A stretch of DNA of 7,148 nt, from positions 1-7,148 of the forward strand of contig JBJEQH010000205.1 in assembly GCA_051881655.1 (NCBI GenBank). Direction: 5' to 3'. Shown here one piece after another: positions 1 through 6,827 of this stretch. Under the pieces are notes generated by a model, which made no database searches, had not been told where the DNA came from, and worked only from the letters and a program-made list of their open reading frames with translations. The DNA comes from Heritagella sp051881655 (GTDB taxonomy: Bacteria; Bacillota; Clostridia; Oscillospirales; Acutalibacteraceae). Numbering within the stretch: position 1 is the first letter of the stretch; each line of letters starts with the position of its first letter. A program made the position numbers and the translations under genes.

Positions 1-89
1 CACTGAAGGAGCTTGTCGGCCCCTTCCCGGTAGATTTCCCGCTGATAAATCTCGATAAAGCGATCACGGGTTGCCTCTACGTCGATCAT
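1..89 (-). CDS. Probable HD-domain hydrolase, N-terminal fragment (runs off the window)
   Basis: An ATG at 87-89 on the minus strand opens a frame of 29 complete codons that continues past the window edge. It is preceded, 5 nt away, by a very strong Shine-Dalgarno site. The peptide begins MIDVEATRDRF and contains REIYREGADKLLQ. From memory, the pattern 'IYxxxIxREGADKLL' resembles the N-terminus of a family of clostridial HD-domain proteins (putative metal-dependent phosphohydrolases), in which it is followed by a 'SDFFTAPASTR(F/Y)H' segment and the HD motif. None of the catalytic His/Asp residues lie inside the window, so the assignment rests on this short N-terminal resemblance. The gene starts 15 nt after the MATE stop and is probably co-transcribed with it. 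An unrelated helical protein is possible. Confidence 0.5.
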   Translation of the reverse strand, partial: MIDVEATRDRFIEIYQREIYREGADKLLQ

Positions 90-94
90 TTTTT

Positions 95-103
95 CCCTCC
101 TCC
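95..103 (-). promoter_or_regulatory. Strong Shine-Dalgarno of the HD-domain gene
   Basis: The minus strand reads GGAGGAGGG followed by five A residues and then ATG. It lies in the only true intergenic gap of the window (90-104). It supports the ATG at 89 as a genuine start and shows that this gene can be translated independently of the MATE gene upstream. Confidence 0.8.
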
Positions 104-104
104 A

Positions 105-1484
105 TCAAATCACCTGGATCGTCTTCCATTTCCCACGATGGAAGCGGATGACAAACACCAGAATACGGAACAGCCAGTCAACCACCATGGCAATCCAAAC
201 CCCCAGGGCCCCCCACCCCAGCTGAATGCCCAGAATCACACTGAGCAGGATGCGGAAGGTAAACATGGAAAAGATGGAAACCACCATGGTAAAGCGCACA
301 TCCCCCGCCGCACGAAGGGCATTGGGCAATGTGAATGAAAGGGGCCACAGGAGCGGGGCCAGGCCATTGTGAATCCAAATGAGGAGAACCGCCAGCTGAT
401 AGGCTTCCTGAGAAAGGGAGTAAAGCCCCAGAATCGGATGCAGACAGGACAGCAGCACCACATTGGTCAGAAAAATGGATCCAATGGCGATTTTGAGCAG
501 TTTATGGGTATAATACGCGGCCTGCCGGGAATCTCCGGCCCCCATGCAGCGCCCTACCACCGTAATCATTGCGAGGTTGATGGCCTGCCCTGCAATAATC
601 CCCATGGAATCCAGGGAATTGGCAACGGCGTTTGCCGCAATCTGCTCGGTACCAAAATTGGAAATAATGGAAACTACCAGGACCCTTCCCAACTGGAAGA
701 TCCCATTTTCCACCCCGCTGGGAATGGCAATAAAGAGGATCCGCCGGATCAGTGCCCCTTTCCAGCAAAAAACAAGCCGCCAATCCACAAAAACCGGAAG
801 ATGCCGGTCCTTTACCAGAACAAGCATCACCACAGCCGCCAGCGCACGGGAGCCAAAAGAGGCCCAGGCGGCCCCTGCGGCGCCCATCCCGAACCCAAAA
901 ATCAAAACTGCATTCCCCGCCACATTGCACAGGTTCATTCCCACCGACACCAGCATGGAGATTTTGGAATTGCCAAACGAGCGAAAAATCGCGGCACAGG
1001 CATTAAAAACCGCCAAAAACGGATAGCTGTAGGCGGATATCTGCAGGTAAATCAGGGCATTCTCCATCACATCCGGCGCCACGGTCCCATACAAGAGGGA
1101 CAAAAGCGGACGTTGAAACAGCAGAACCACCCCGGTAATCCCCACGGAAATCAGAACGGTGATCATCACAAGCTGGGAAGCGGATTGGCAGGCGCTCTCC
1201 TTTTCCCGCCGTCCTATGTACTGGGAGAGGATCACGGCGCCGCCCGTTGCGATGGCGGCAAAAATATTGATTAAGAGCGTGTTGATCATATCCACCAGCG
1301 AGACCCCGGACATGGCCGCCTCGCCGGCATAGGAGATCATCATGGTATCCGCCATCCCCACCGAAATGGAGAGGATCTGCTCGATAATCAGCGGGAAGAT
1401 CAGGGCCCGCAGCTGGGCGGGGGTGAACAGCTTGTCCCTCTCCCCGATCGCCTCCGCTTTTCTCCGGCCTGCGATTCGATTCAT
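105..1484 (-). CDS. MATE-family multidrug/metabolite efflux transporter
   Basis: This is a 459-residue polytopic inner-membrane protein of normal MATE length (about 450 residues, 12 helices). After a charged cytoplasmic N-terminus (residues 1-25), hydrophobic segments run through the protein in two homologous halves. The first is about residues 28-223 and the second about 245-446. Family features include the helix 1 region with MADTMMISYAG (44-54), FRSFGNSKI (167-175), the second-half signature VGRCMGAGD (310-318), and LRAAGDVRFTM (390-400), the second-half counterpart of FRSFGNSKI. MATE proteins couple Na+ or H+ entry to export of cationic drugs or metabolites. The substrate here cannot be read from sequence. 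It resembles a clostridial subgroup with 'IPxGxENGxFQ' and 'TANAVANxLDSMG'-like segments (here 254-295). The ATG lies within ATGA, which also holds the thiN stop, so translation is probably coupled to thiN. The upstream Shine-Dalgarno is only moderate (AAAAGGAA close to the ATG, GAGGGG a little farther away). A thiN partner might hint at thiamine-related transport, but nothing in the sequence proves that. Confidence 0.93.
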   Translation of the reverse strand: MNRIAGRRKAEAIGERDKLFTPAQLRALIFPLIIEQILSISVGMADTMMISYAGEAAMSGVSLVDMINTLLINIFAAIATGGAVILSQYIGRREKESACQSASQLVMITVLISVGITGVVLLFQRPLLSLLYGTVAPDVMENALIYLQISAYSYPFLAVFNACAAIFRSFGNSKISMLVSVGMNLCNVAGNAVLIFGFGMGAAGAAWASFGSRALAAVVMLVLVKDRHLPVFVDWRLVFCWKGALIRRILFIAIPSGVENGIFQLGRVLVVSIISNFGTEQIAANAVANSLDSMGIIAGQAINLAMITVVGRCMGAGDSRQAAYYTHKLLKIAIGSIFLTNVVLLSCLHPILGLYSLSQEAYQLAVLLIWIHNGLAPLLWPLSFTLPNALRAAGDVRFTMVVSIFSMFTFRILLSVILGIQLGWGALGVWIAMVVDWLFRILVFVIRFHRGKWKTIQVI

Positions 1485-2134
1485 GATTCCTTTTCCCCTC
1501 TCTGTGTAAAAACAAGCGCCTGCCCCTCATGCACGGTGATGGACGCCCTCTCCCCGGTCATGCAATTGCTGACCCCCATCGCATCCGCCAACGTCAGCAC
1601 CGTGTGATGGGTTTCGTAATAAAGGCCGGTGTAAGAAACCGTACAGGAGAGACAGCCAAAGGGAAAAACCGAAACCAGCTCACCCTTTTTCCCCTCCAGG
1701 CCATAGGTTCCCGGCAAAAAATACCGGACGGCTGTCCGGCCATCCGTGAGGATTCCCTGAGCGCCGTGCTCTGCCAAATACCGCAGCACGCAGAAATTGG
1801 CCATGGAATGATCCAGCCGCTCGCCGCCCAGGCCGCCCAATAAAAGAAAAGAGCGATACCCATGCTGCAGCCCCACTTTTACGGCATGCAGCATATCCGT
1901 ATCGTCCTTTTCCACGGGAAGACAAATCACACCCTCCCCGTCCGGGATCTCCCCCTGAAGGGAATCAAAATCCCCCAAAATCAAATGGGGGGTAACACCC
2001 AGACGCCGGGCCGTATCCAGGCCTCCGTCCGCACAGATGAGAAAATCCCCCCGTTCGGATGCCTGAAGCAGGAGGCGGCTGTCCCCCAACGGCGCCGCCC
2101 CGATAATGGTGCAATACGTTACTTCCTGTTCCAT
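1481..2134 (-). CDS. thiN: Thiamine pyrophosphokinase
   Basis: This cytoplasmic enzyme transfers pyrophosphate from ATP to thiamine, giving thiamine pyrophosphate and AMP. At 217 residues it matches the usual length of bacterial ThiN (about 210-220). The N-terminal catalytic domain shows the family motifs in order: CADGG (34-38), GDFDS (54-58) with metal-binding acidic residues, EKDDTDMLHA (75-84), and LGGLGGERLDHSMAN (99-113). The C-terminal beta-rich thiamine-binding domain follows from about residue 135 and includes a GVSN motif near residue 187 and a final ITVHEGQALVF strand. The start at 2134 is supported by AAAGGA nine nucleotides upstream. The gene overlaps the end of rsgA by 16 nt, and its own stop sits within the ATGA that starts the MATE gene. 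In B. subtilis the homologue (YloS/ThiN) follows rpe in the prpC-prkC-cpgA cluster. Here rpe is absent and thiN abuts rsgA directly. Confidence 0.95.
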   Translation of the reverse strand: MEQEVTYCTIIGAAPLGDSRLLLQASERGDFLICADGGLDTARRLGVTPHLILGDFDSLQGEIPDGEGVICLPVEKDDTDMLHAVKVGLQHGYRSFLLLGGLGGERLDHSMANFCVLRYLAEHGAQGILTDGRTAVRYFLPGTYGLEGKKGELVSVFPFGCLSCTVSYTGLYYETHHTVLTLADAMGVSNCMTGERASITVHEGQALVFTQRGEKES

Positions 2135-3000
2135 TCTTTCAGATCCTTTACCTCATGGTACATCGCCTTATAGCTCTCATGGCGCGATACGGGGATTTTT
2201 CCCTCCTGAACGGCCTGCAGAACGGCGCAGCCCTTTTCCACCGTATGGGAGCAGGAGGTAAAGCGGCACTGTTCCAGATACGGGACAAATTCCCGGAAGC
2301 ACCGGGGCAATTCTTCCTTTCGAATCACCTGGAACCGCTCGATATCCAGCGTGGAGAACCCGGGGGTATCCGCGACCAGGCCGCCATCCGGCAATTCATA
2401 CAGTTCCACATGCCGGGTGGTATGCCGACCCCGCCCCAGCTTCTGGCTGATCTCGCCGGTGGAAAGACCCAGGCGGCTGTCCACGCGGTTCAGGATCGAG
2501 GATTTCCCCACCCCGCTGTTTCCGGTAAAGGCCGAGATTTTCCCCCGCAGCATGGCGCGGATCTCCGAAATCCCCTCTCCGTTTTGGGCCGAAGCCTGAA
2601 TGCAGGCGATCCCCGCTTTGCGGTAGACCTCTGCCAGTTCCCCGCCGCTCTCCAAATCCGTCTTGTTCAAAATCAACACCGGCTCAATCCCATGGTACTC
2701 CGCCGCCGCAATCGTTTTGTCAATAATCAGCGGATTGGGCTGCGGATCCTGCAGGGAAGCGACGATAAACAGCTGGTCGATATTGGAAACCGGCGGACGC
2801 ACCAGAAAATTCTTCCGCGGAAGAATCTCGGTGATCGTCGCCTTGCCCGGTTCCCTCTCCGGTTCGATCATCACCCGGTCGCCGATCAGAGGGGTGATCC
2901 CCTTTTTGCGGAACACCCCTCTGGCCCGGCATTCATAGACACTCTCCCGGCACCGGACGTAATAGAACCCGCCGATGCCCTTAAACAGCAATCCTTCCAT
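2119..3000 (-). CDS. rsgA: Ribosome small-subunit biogenesis GTPase RsgA (YjeQ/CpgA)
   Basis: RsgA is a circularly permuted GTPase that binds the 30S subunit late in assembly and checks decoding-centre maturation. At 293 residues it is close to the B. subtilis homologue. An N-terminal OB-fold (about 1-66, ending in the ILPRKNFLVRP segment) leads into the permuted G domain. There the motif order is G4 NKTD (112-115), the SAQN segment (137-140), the P-loop GNSGVGKSS (160-168), the G2 region GRGRHTTRHVEL (189-200), and G3 DTPG (211-214). The C-terminal zinc knuckle is complete: C245, C250, H252 and C258 in a CxxxxCxHxxxxxC arrangement. The ATG shares its A with the TGA stop of prkC (TGATG). The upstream purine stretches are poor or distant, so reinitiation after prkC translation probably drives expression. 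The B. subtilis homologue CpgA is a reported PrkC substrate, which agrees with the placement directly after the kinase. All key residues are present. Confidence 0.97.
   Translation of the reverse strand: MEGLLFKGIGGFYYVRCRESVYECRARGVFRKKGITPLIGDRVMIEPEREPGKATITEILPRKNFLVRPPVSNIDQLFIVASLQDPQPNPLIIDKTIAAAEYHGIEPVLILNKTDLESGGELAEVYRKAGIACIQASAQNGEGISEIRAMLRGKISAFTGNSGVGKSSILNRVDSRLGLSTGEISQKLGRGRHTTRHVELYELPDGGLVADTPGFSTLDIERFQVIRKEELPRCFREFVPYLEQCRFTSCSHTVEKGCAVLQAVQEGKIPVSRHESYKAMYHEVKDLKEWNRK
2144..2149 (-). promoter_or_regulatory. Shine-Dalgarno of thiN inside the 3' end of rsgA
   Basis: AAAGGA on the minus strand lies 9 nt before the thiN ATG at 2134, within the last codons of rsgA (the DLK region). 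It supports the chosen thiN start and the 16-nt overlap. Confidence 0.6.
2809..2826. repeat. 18-bp perfect palindrome within rsgA
   Basis: ATTCTTCCGCGGAAGAAT is identical to its own reverse complement, centred between 2817 and 2818. Symmetry breaks at the next base on each side. It encodes the ILPRKN segment that joins the OB-fold to the G domain of RsgA, a conserved stretch, so protein constraint explains part of the symmetry. No function is known to me. Confidence 0.6.
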
Positions 3001-5045
3001 CAGTCCGTCGTAATCCCCGTGCTTCCTTCGCCGCCCTCTTCGGACGATTCGGGCTCATCCGGCTCGGGGGTATCCGGTACAAAGGTATTCTGCGCGGTCT
3101 GCTTGGCGGTTCCCTGGTCAAAATTCACCGTGAACACCGCATACTCCTGGTCATTCAGCCGGATCACCAGCTGTTTCTGTCCGGAACTTCCCTCAAAGGA
3201 CAGGGTGTACAGATCATTGAGGCTGGGATTGACCGTATTCATCTCGTACAAACTGCCATCCAGATAGGCCTTCAGCTCGATATCCTGATTGACGCCGCTG
3301 GGCAGATGAACAATGACATCCACGGTCCTCACCGAGGACTTGCCGGAGCTGACGGTAATCGTGACCGTGGCGCCTTTTTCCACCTTCACGCCCGGCAGCG
3401 GATCCGAGGACAGCACGGTACCGGCCGGCTGTGCGCTGTCGTCCCGCTTTTTCACTTCGCCCACGACCAGCCCCGCGGCCGTGATCATCGACTCGGCCTC
3501 AGACTGGGACCGCCCCAGAATCTCCGGTACTTCCACCTGCTGAGAAGCAGGGCCGCTGCTCACATACACCTTTACGGTGGTGCCGCTGGGAACCTTCTGC
3601 CCTTCGGCGGGATCGGTCCGAATCACATAACCGGCGGCGGTCTGTTCATCCGCCACGGTGATAATGCTGGGGATCAGGCCTTTTCCAACCAGAACTTCGT
3701 TGGCCTTGCTCTGCTCATACCCGCTGACCGGCGGAATCTCCGTTTCCTCGCCTGCCCCGTTGATGGTCAGGGTGATTTCCTTGCCCTTTTTCACCATGAT
3801 CCCCGAGGCGGGATTCTGCTTTAATACCACACCGGATTCCTGCTCGGGATCGTTCCCCGACTGAATCACAAAGGTAAAATCGGAGTACTCCTCATTATCC
3901 AGGATTTCGGTTTGATAGACCTTGCCGATAAAATTGGGAACCTTCACTTCGTCGTCCACCACCTCAGCCGGTTCGCTGAAAGAGCGGATCAGGGCCGAAA
4001 CCCCCAGGTACCCGAGGAAGAGAATCAGGGCAGCCAGGATTCCGCCCACGATCATCTTGACCTTCTGGCGCTGGCGGCGGCCTTTCATATCCTCTTCGAC
4101 GTATTCGTAATGATCGTTATACGAAACCGAGCCCGTATTGCCGCGCACCGTATTGATCGCATCCACATATTTGGTGGGCTTATCATCCACAAAATACTTG
4201 TACTCGAAAACAATGCTGGGATTGCGGCGGAATTCCTCGATATCGCGCAGCATCTCGGCGGCCGACTGATAGCGCTGGTTCACATTCTTCTGCATGGCGC
4301 GCAGCGTGATTTCCTCCAGCCCCTCCGGGATATCCGGATTGATCTCGTGCGGAGGCTTCGGGGTGCTCTGCAGCTGCATAATCGCCACGGAAACCGCATT
4401 GTCCGCCTCAAAGGGCAGCTGGCCGGTGATCATCTCGTACAGCATCACACCGACCGAATAGATATCCGCCCGCTCATCGGTAAAATCGCCGCGGGCCTGC
4501 TCCGGAGCAATGTAGTGCACCGAGCCAATGGCCTTGTCGGTCATGGTGCGGGTCTCGTTCCGGGCAAACCGCGCAATGCCGAAATCGGTCACCTTAATGG
4601 TTCCGTCCTGCAGCAGCATGATGTTCTGGGGCTTGATGTCCCGGTGGACAATGCCCTTTTCATGGGCATGCTGCAGCGCGCGCAGAATCTGCACCGTAAA
4701 ATGAATGGCCTCTTTCCAGCGCACCTCGGTCTGCTGATCCAGGTACTCTTTCAGCGTGATCCCATCAATATATTCCATCACAATATACTGAATCCGGTCA
4801 CCGAAGCTCACATCGTACACTTTCACAATATTGGGATGGGAGAGCACCGCAATCGCTTTGGACTCGTTGCGGAACCGGCGGCAGAATTCCTCGTTGTGCA
4901 GGAATTCATCCTTCAGAATTTTAATGGCAACCATGCGGTCATCAATCGTGTCATAGGCACGGTACACCATGGCCATGCCGCCCACTCCCAGCAGCTCGTG
5001 AATTTCATACCGGCCATCCAGGCGTTTTCCCGTATATTTATCCAT
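3000..5045 (-). CDS. prkC: PASTA-domain membrane Ser/Thr protein kinase (PrkC/StkP type)
   Basis: This 681-residue type-II membrane protein kinase senses cell-wall fragments or lipid II outside and phosphorylates cytoplasmic targets. The cytoplasmic Hanks-type kinase domain (about 13-272) has the glycine loop GVGGMAMVY (20-28), ATP-binding K42, alpha-C E61, catalytic HRDIKPQN (134-141), the metal-binding DFG (154-156), an activation loop with several Thr residues (T165, T167, T169), and APEQ (180-183). All catalytic residues are present. A Tyr-rich juxtamembrane region (about 276-328) precedes a single membrane helix (about 331-353). Outside are three PASTA repeats (about 367-430, 435-498 and 504-568), then a beta-rich domain (about 570-650) comparable in position to the C-terminal Ig-like domain of B. 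subtilis PrkC, and an acidic Pro/Ser/Glu-rich tail (about 655-681). The ATG shares its A with the phosphatase stop (TAATG), and a strong Shine-Dalgarno lies just upstream inside prpC. The kinase and its antagonist phosphatase are therefore probably made in a coupled ratio. Confidence 0.97.
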   Translation of the reverse strand: MDKYTGKRLDGRYEIHELLGVGGMAMVYRAYDTIDDRMVAIKILKDEFLHNEEFCRRFRNESKAIAVLSHPNIVKVYDVSFGDRIQYIVMEYIDGITLKEYLDQQTEVRWKEAIHFTVQILRALQHAHEKGIVHRDIKPQNIMLLQDGTIKVTDFGIARFARNETRTMTDKAIGSVHYIAPEQARGDFTDERADIYSVGVMLYEMITGQLPFEADNAVSVAIMQLQSTPKPPHEINPDIPEGLEEITLRAMQKNVNQRYQSAAEMLRDIEEFRRNPSIVFEYKYFVDDKPTKYVDAINTVRGNTGSVSYNDHYEYVEEDMKGRRQRQKVKMIVGGILAALILFLGYLGVSALIRSFSEPAEVVDDEVKVPNFIGKVYQTEILDNEEYSDFTFVIQSGNDPEQESGVVLKQNPASGIMVKKGKEITLTINGAGEETEIPPVSGYEQSKANEVLVGKGLIPSIITVADEQTAAGYVIRTDPAEGQKVPSGTTVKVYVSSGPASQQVEVPEILGRSQSEAESMITAAGLVVGEVKKRDDSAQPAGTVLSSDPLPGVKVEKGATVTITVSSGKSSVRTVDVIVHLPSGVNQDIELKAYLDGSLYEMNTVNPSLNDLYTLSFEGSSGQKQLVIRLNDQEYAVFTVNFDQGTAKQTAQNTFVPDTPEPDEPESSEEGGEGSTGITTD

Positions 5046-5785
5046 TACGCTTCACCTCCGTTTTCAATCAGGGCAACGGTCACGTTATCGCCGCCCCCGC
5101 CCGAAAGGGCATCGGCAATCAGCTGATTCAGCAGCGCTTCCCCACGGCTCTCCCGCATACGGGCCGCAATCGCTTCTTCTGCCGTAAAGTTCGTCAGGCC
5201 ATCGGTGCAGAACAGAAGGGTGTCCCCCGGGTGGAAATCCAGGAAATCCACGTCCACATCCACCATTTCCTGCACGCCCACGGCCCGGGTAATCACATTG
5301 CGGTGCGGATGGCTGCGCGCCTCCTCCTCCGTGATATCCCCGCGGTCCAGCAGCTCCTGCACAATGGAGTGGTCGGTGGTCAACCGGGTCAGTACTCCGC
5401 CGGAAAAACAGTAGGCCCGGCTGTCACCCACATGGACCACACAGGCCCGGTTCCCCTTGGCGATGGCCCCCACCACGGTGGTCCCCATCCCGGCCAGCTC
5501 CTCTTTTTCCCGTGCCATGGCAAAAACCCGAGCGTTGGCACTGTACACACAGGAGAGCAGCAGATTTTTGATTCCCTTTTCGCTCTCCTGCGGATCATAC
5601 CGTTCGGTCAGCTGGCGGCTGATCTCCTCCAAAGCAACCGTACTGGCCACATTGCCGCCGTTTGCGCCCCCCATTCCGTCGCAAACCAGGGCCCATACGG
5701 CGCCATCCGAAAAGGCACCGCTCTGGCAGGCATCCTGATTGGATGCACGCACAAGACCGATGTCACTTTTACATAGCGTTTTCAT
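5045..5785 (-). CDS. prpC: PP2C-family Ser/Thr protein phosphatase (PrpC/Stp), PrkC antagonist
   Basis: This is a 246-residue cytoplasmic PPM/PP2C phosphatase, near the B. subtilis PrpC length of about 254. It removes phosphate from Ser/Thr residues using a two-metal centre and counteracts the kinase encoded next to it. Motifs in order are the N-terminal RASNQD (13-18), CDGMGG (35-40) with metal-binding D36, GMGTT (99-103), VGDSRAY (119-125), the flap region LTTDHSIVQEL (135-145), NVITRAVG (163-170), LLFCTDGL (190-197) with D195, and the closing GGGGDNVTV (229-237) with D233. The N-terminal motif reads NQD where many members have NED; the metal-site Asp is kept. The open frame extends 31 codons further upstream, but that extension lacks PP2C homology, and the internal ATG at 5785 has an excellent Shine-Dalgarno. 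I therefore start the gene at 5785. It overlaps rlmN by 17 nt and is fused to prkC through TAATG. Confidence 0.96.
   Translation of the reverse strand: MKTLCKSDIGLVRASNQDACQSGAFSDGAVWALVCDGMGGANGGNVASTVALEEISRQLTERYDPQESEKGIKNLLLSCVYSANARVFAMAREKEELAGMGTTVVGAIAKGNRACVVHVGDSRAYCFSGGVLTRLTTDHSIVQELLDRGDITEEEARSHPHRNVITRAVGVQEMVDVDVDFLDFHPGDTLLFCTDGLTNFTAEEAIAARMRESRGEALLNQLIADALSGGGGDNVTVALIENGGEA
5053..5059 (-). promoter_or_regulatory. Strong Shine-Dalgarno of prkC inside the 3' end of prpC
   Basis: GGAGGTG on the minus strand lies 7 nt before the prkC ATG at 5045. The same bases encode the GGE residues near the end of the phosphatase (NGGEA). It confirms the prkC start at the TAATG junction. 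Confidence 0.85.
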
Positions 5786-6827
5786 TGGCTGCCTCCTTCT
5801 CATACCGTCTGCGCAGCTGGCCGCAGCTTGCATCAATATCCGAACCCAGGGTCCGGCGCACGGTCGCGGTAATTCCATACTGCTGCAGGATATGAATAAA
5901 ACTTTGCTGTCGCTCGATCGAGCTTTTATGATAACCGGCGCCTGTCACATCGTTAACCGGAATCAGATTAACGTGGCACAGCATTCCATGCAGCTTCTGC
6001 CCCAGCTCCCTGGCACAGGCATCGCTGTCATTTACGCCGCGAATCATGGCATATTCAAAGGATATACGGCGGTGGGTCGCCTGCGCATAGAAACGGCAGG
6101 CTTTCAAAAGGGACTCCACATTCCATTTTTTGTTCACCGGCATGGTCTGGCTGCGAATGGCATCATTGGGGGCGTGCAGCGACACCGACAGGGTCAGCTG
6201 CAGCTTCTCTTCTGCCAGCCGGTAAATTTTATCGACCAGGCCGCAGGTGGACAGCGAAATGTGGCGCATCCCGATATTCATGCCCTGTTCGCTGGAGACC
6301 AGGCGCAGAAAGCGCAGAACGGCATCGTAATTATCCAGCGGCTCTCCCATGCCCATCAGGACAATGTTGGAAACCGGCAGCCCGGTCTCCTTTTCCGCGG
6401 ACTGCACCTGCGAGAGCATCTCGGAGGGCGCCAGACTGCGGGAAAACCCGCTTCGCCCGGTGGCACAGAAGGTACACCCCATTTTACACCCAACCTGGGT
6501 GGAAATGCAAATACTGTTGCCATGATGGTACTGCATGAATACCGCTTCCACAAACTCCCCGTCGTGCAGCCGGTACAAAAACTTCACCGTGCCATCCAGC
6601 TGCGAGCGCTGCACCCGCACCGCCTGGGCCGAATAGATGGCATATTTCTCATCCAGCTGCTGCCGCAGGGAGAGGGAGAGATCGGACATCTGCGAAAAAT
6701 CCGTCACGGCCCGGGCGTGCAGCCAGCGATAAACCTGACCGGCCCGGAACTTCGGCAGCCCGTCTTCCGTCAGCGCCTTCTCAAGCTCCGGCAGGGTCAT
6801 GGACTTGATATCGATCTTCTCGCTCAT
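5769..6827 (-). CDS. rlmN: Dual-specificity RNA methyltransferase RlmN (radical SAM)
   Basis: RlmN makes 2-methyladenosine at A2503 of 23S rRNA and A37 of some tRNAs, acting in the cytoplasm with a 4Fe-4S cluster and two SAM molecules. The 352-residue protein is of usual length. A small N-terminal helical domain (about 8-62) precedes the radical-SAM barrel. The cluster motif CxxxCxxC is C114, C118 and C121 (QVGCKMGCTFCATG). VEAVF (93-97) holds E94, matching the conserved Glu of the family. GMGEP is at 159-163, SLHAPND is present, and the C-terminal SCGQL carries C335, equivalent to the Cys that forms the covalent RNA intermediate. The open frame extends 32 codons upstream of this start, but only MSEKIDIK has a Shine-Dalgarno, and the upstream part overlaps the RsmB C-terminus. 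The start shares ATGA with the rsmB stop. The 3' end overlaps prpC by 17 nt. Confidence 0.97.
   Translation of the reverse strand: MSEKIDIKSMTLPELEKALTEDGLPKFRAGQVYRWLHARAVTDFSQMSDLSLSLRQQLDEKYAIYSAQAVRVQRSQLDGTVKFLYRLHDGEFVEAVFMQYHHGNSICISTQVGCKMGCTFCATGRSGFSRSLAPSEMLSQVQSAEKETGLPVSNIVLMGMGEPLDNYDAVLRFLRLVSSEQGMNIGMRHISLSTCGLVDKIYRLAEEKLQLTLSVSLHAPNDAIRSQTMPVNKKWNVESLLKACRFYAQATHRRISFEYAMIRGVNDSDACARELGQKLHGMLCHVNLIPVNDVTGAGYHKSSIERQQSFIHILQQYGITATVRRTLGSDIDASCGQLRRRYEKEAANENAM
5792..5800 (-). promoter_or_regulatory. Shine-Dalgarno that fixes the prpC start
   Basis: AGAAGGAGG on the minus strand sits 6 nt before the ATG at 5785, inside the last codons of rlmN (the EKEAAN region). It is the reason to prefer MKTLCKSD as the phosphatase N-terminus over the longer frame that begins at 5878. 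Confidence 0.85.

Noticed and set aside
90..104. Possible promoter or terminator between the MATE and HD genes
   Set aside because: The gap is only 15 nt and is filled by a Shine-Dalgarno site and an A-rich spacer. There is no room for a hairpin terminator or a promoter.
369..1274. A 301-codon plus-strand open frame opposite the MATE gene
   Set aside because: Its translation is extremely rich in Asn, His, Gly and Pro, as expected from reading transmembrane codons in antisense. It lacks any family resemblance.
1862..1894. Inverted repeat ATGCTGCA / TGCAGCAT with a 17-nt loop inside thiN
   Set aside because: An 8-bp stem with this loop is expected by chance several times in a window of this size, it lies mid-gene, and no U-tract follows.
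2155..3267. A 370-codon plus-strand open frame opposite rsgA and the end of prkC
   Set aside because: It spans two well-supported minus-strand genes and their junction and shows no domain signature, so it is a shadow frame.
3912..5126. A 404-codon open frame on the plus strand, opposite prkC
   Set aside because: It is antisense to an unmistakable kinase gene, its translation is His/Arg/Ile-rich with no recognisable domain, and I see no clear ribosome-binding site. Long antisense frames are expected opposite GC-rich coding sequence.
5731..5733. NQD instead of NED in the N-terminal PP2C motif as a sign of an inactive phosphatase
   Set aside because: The Asp is retained and all other metal-binding residues (D36, D195, D233) are present. 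Variation at the middle position is tolerated in bacterial members, so activity is expected.
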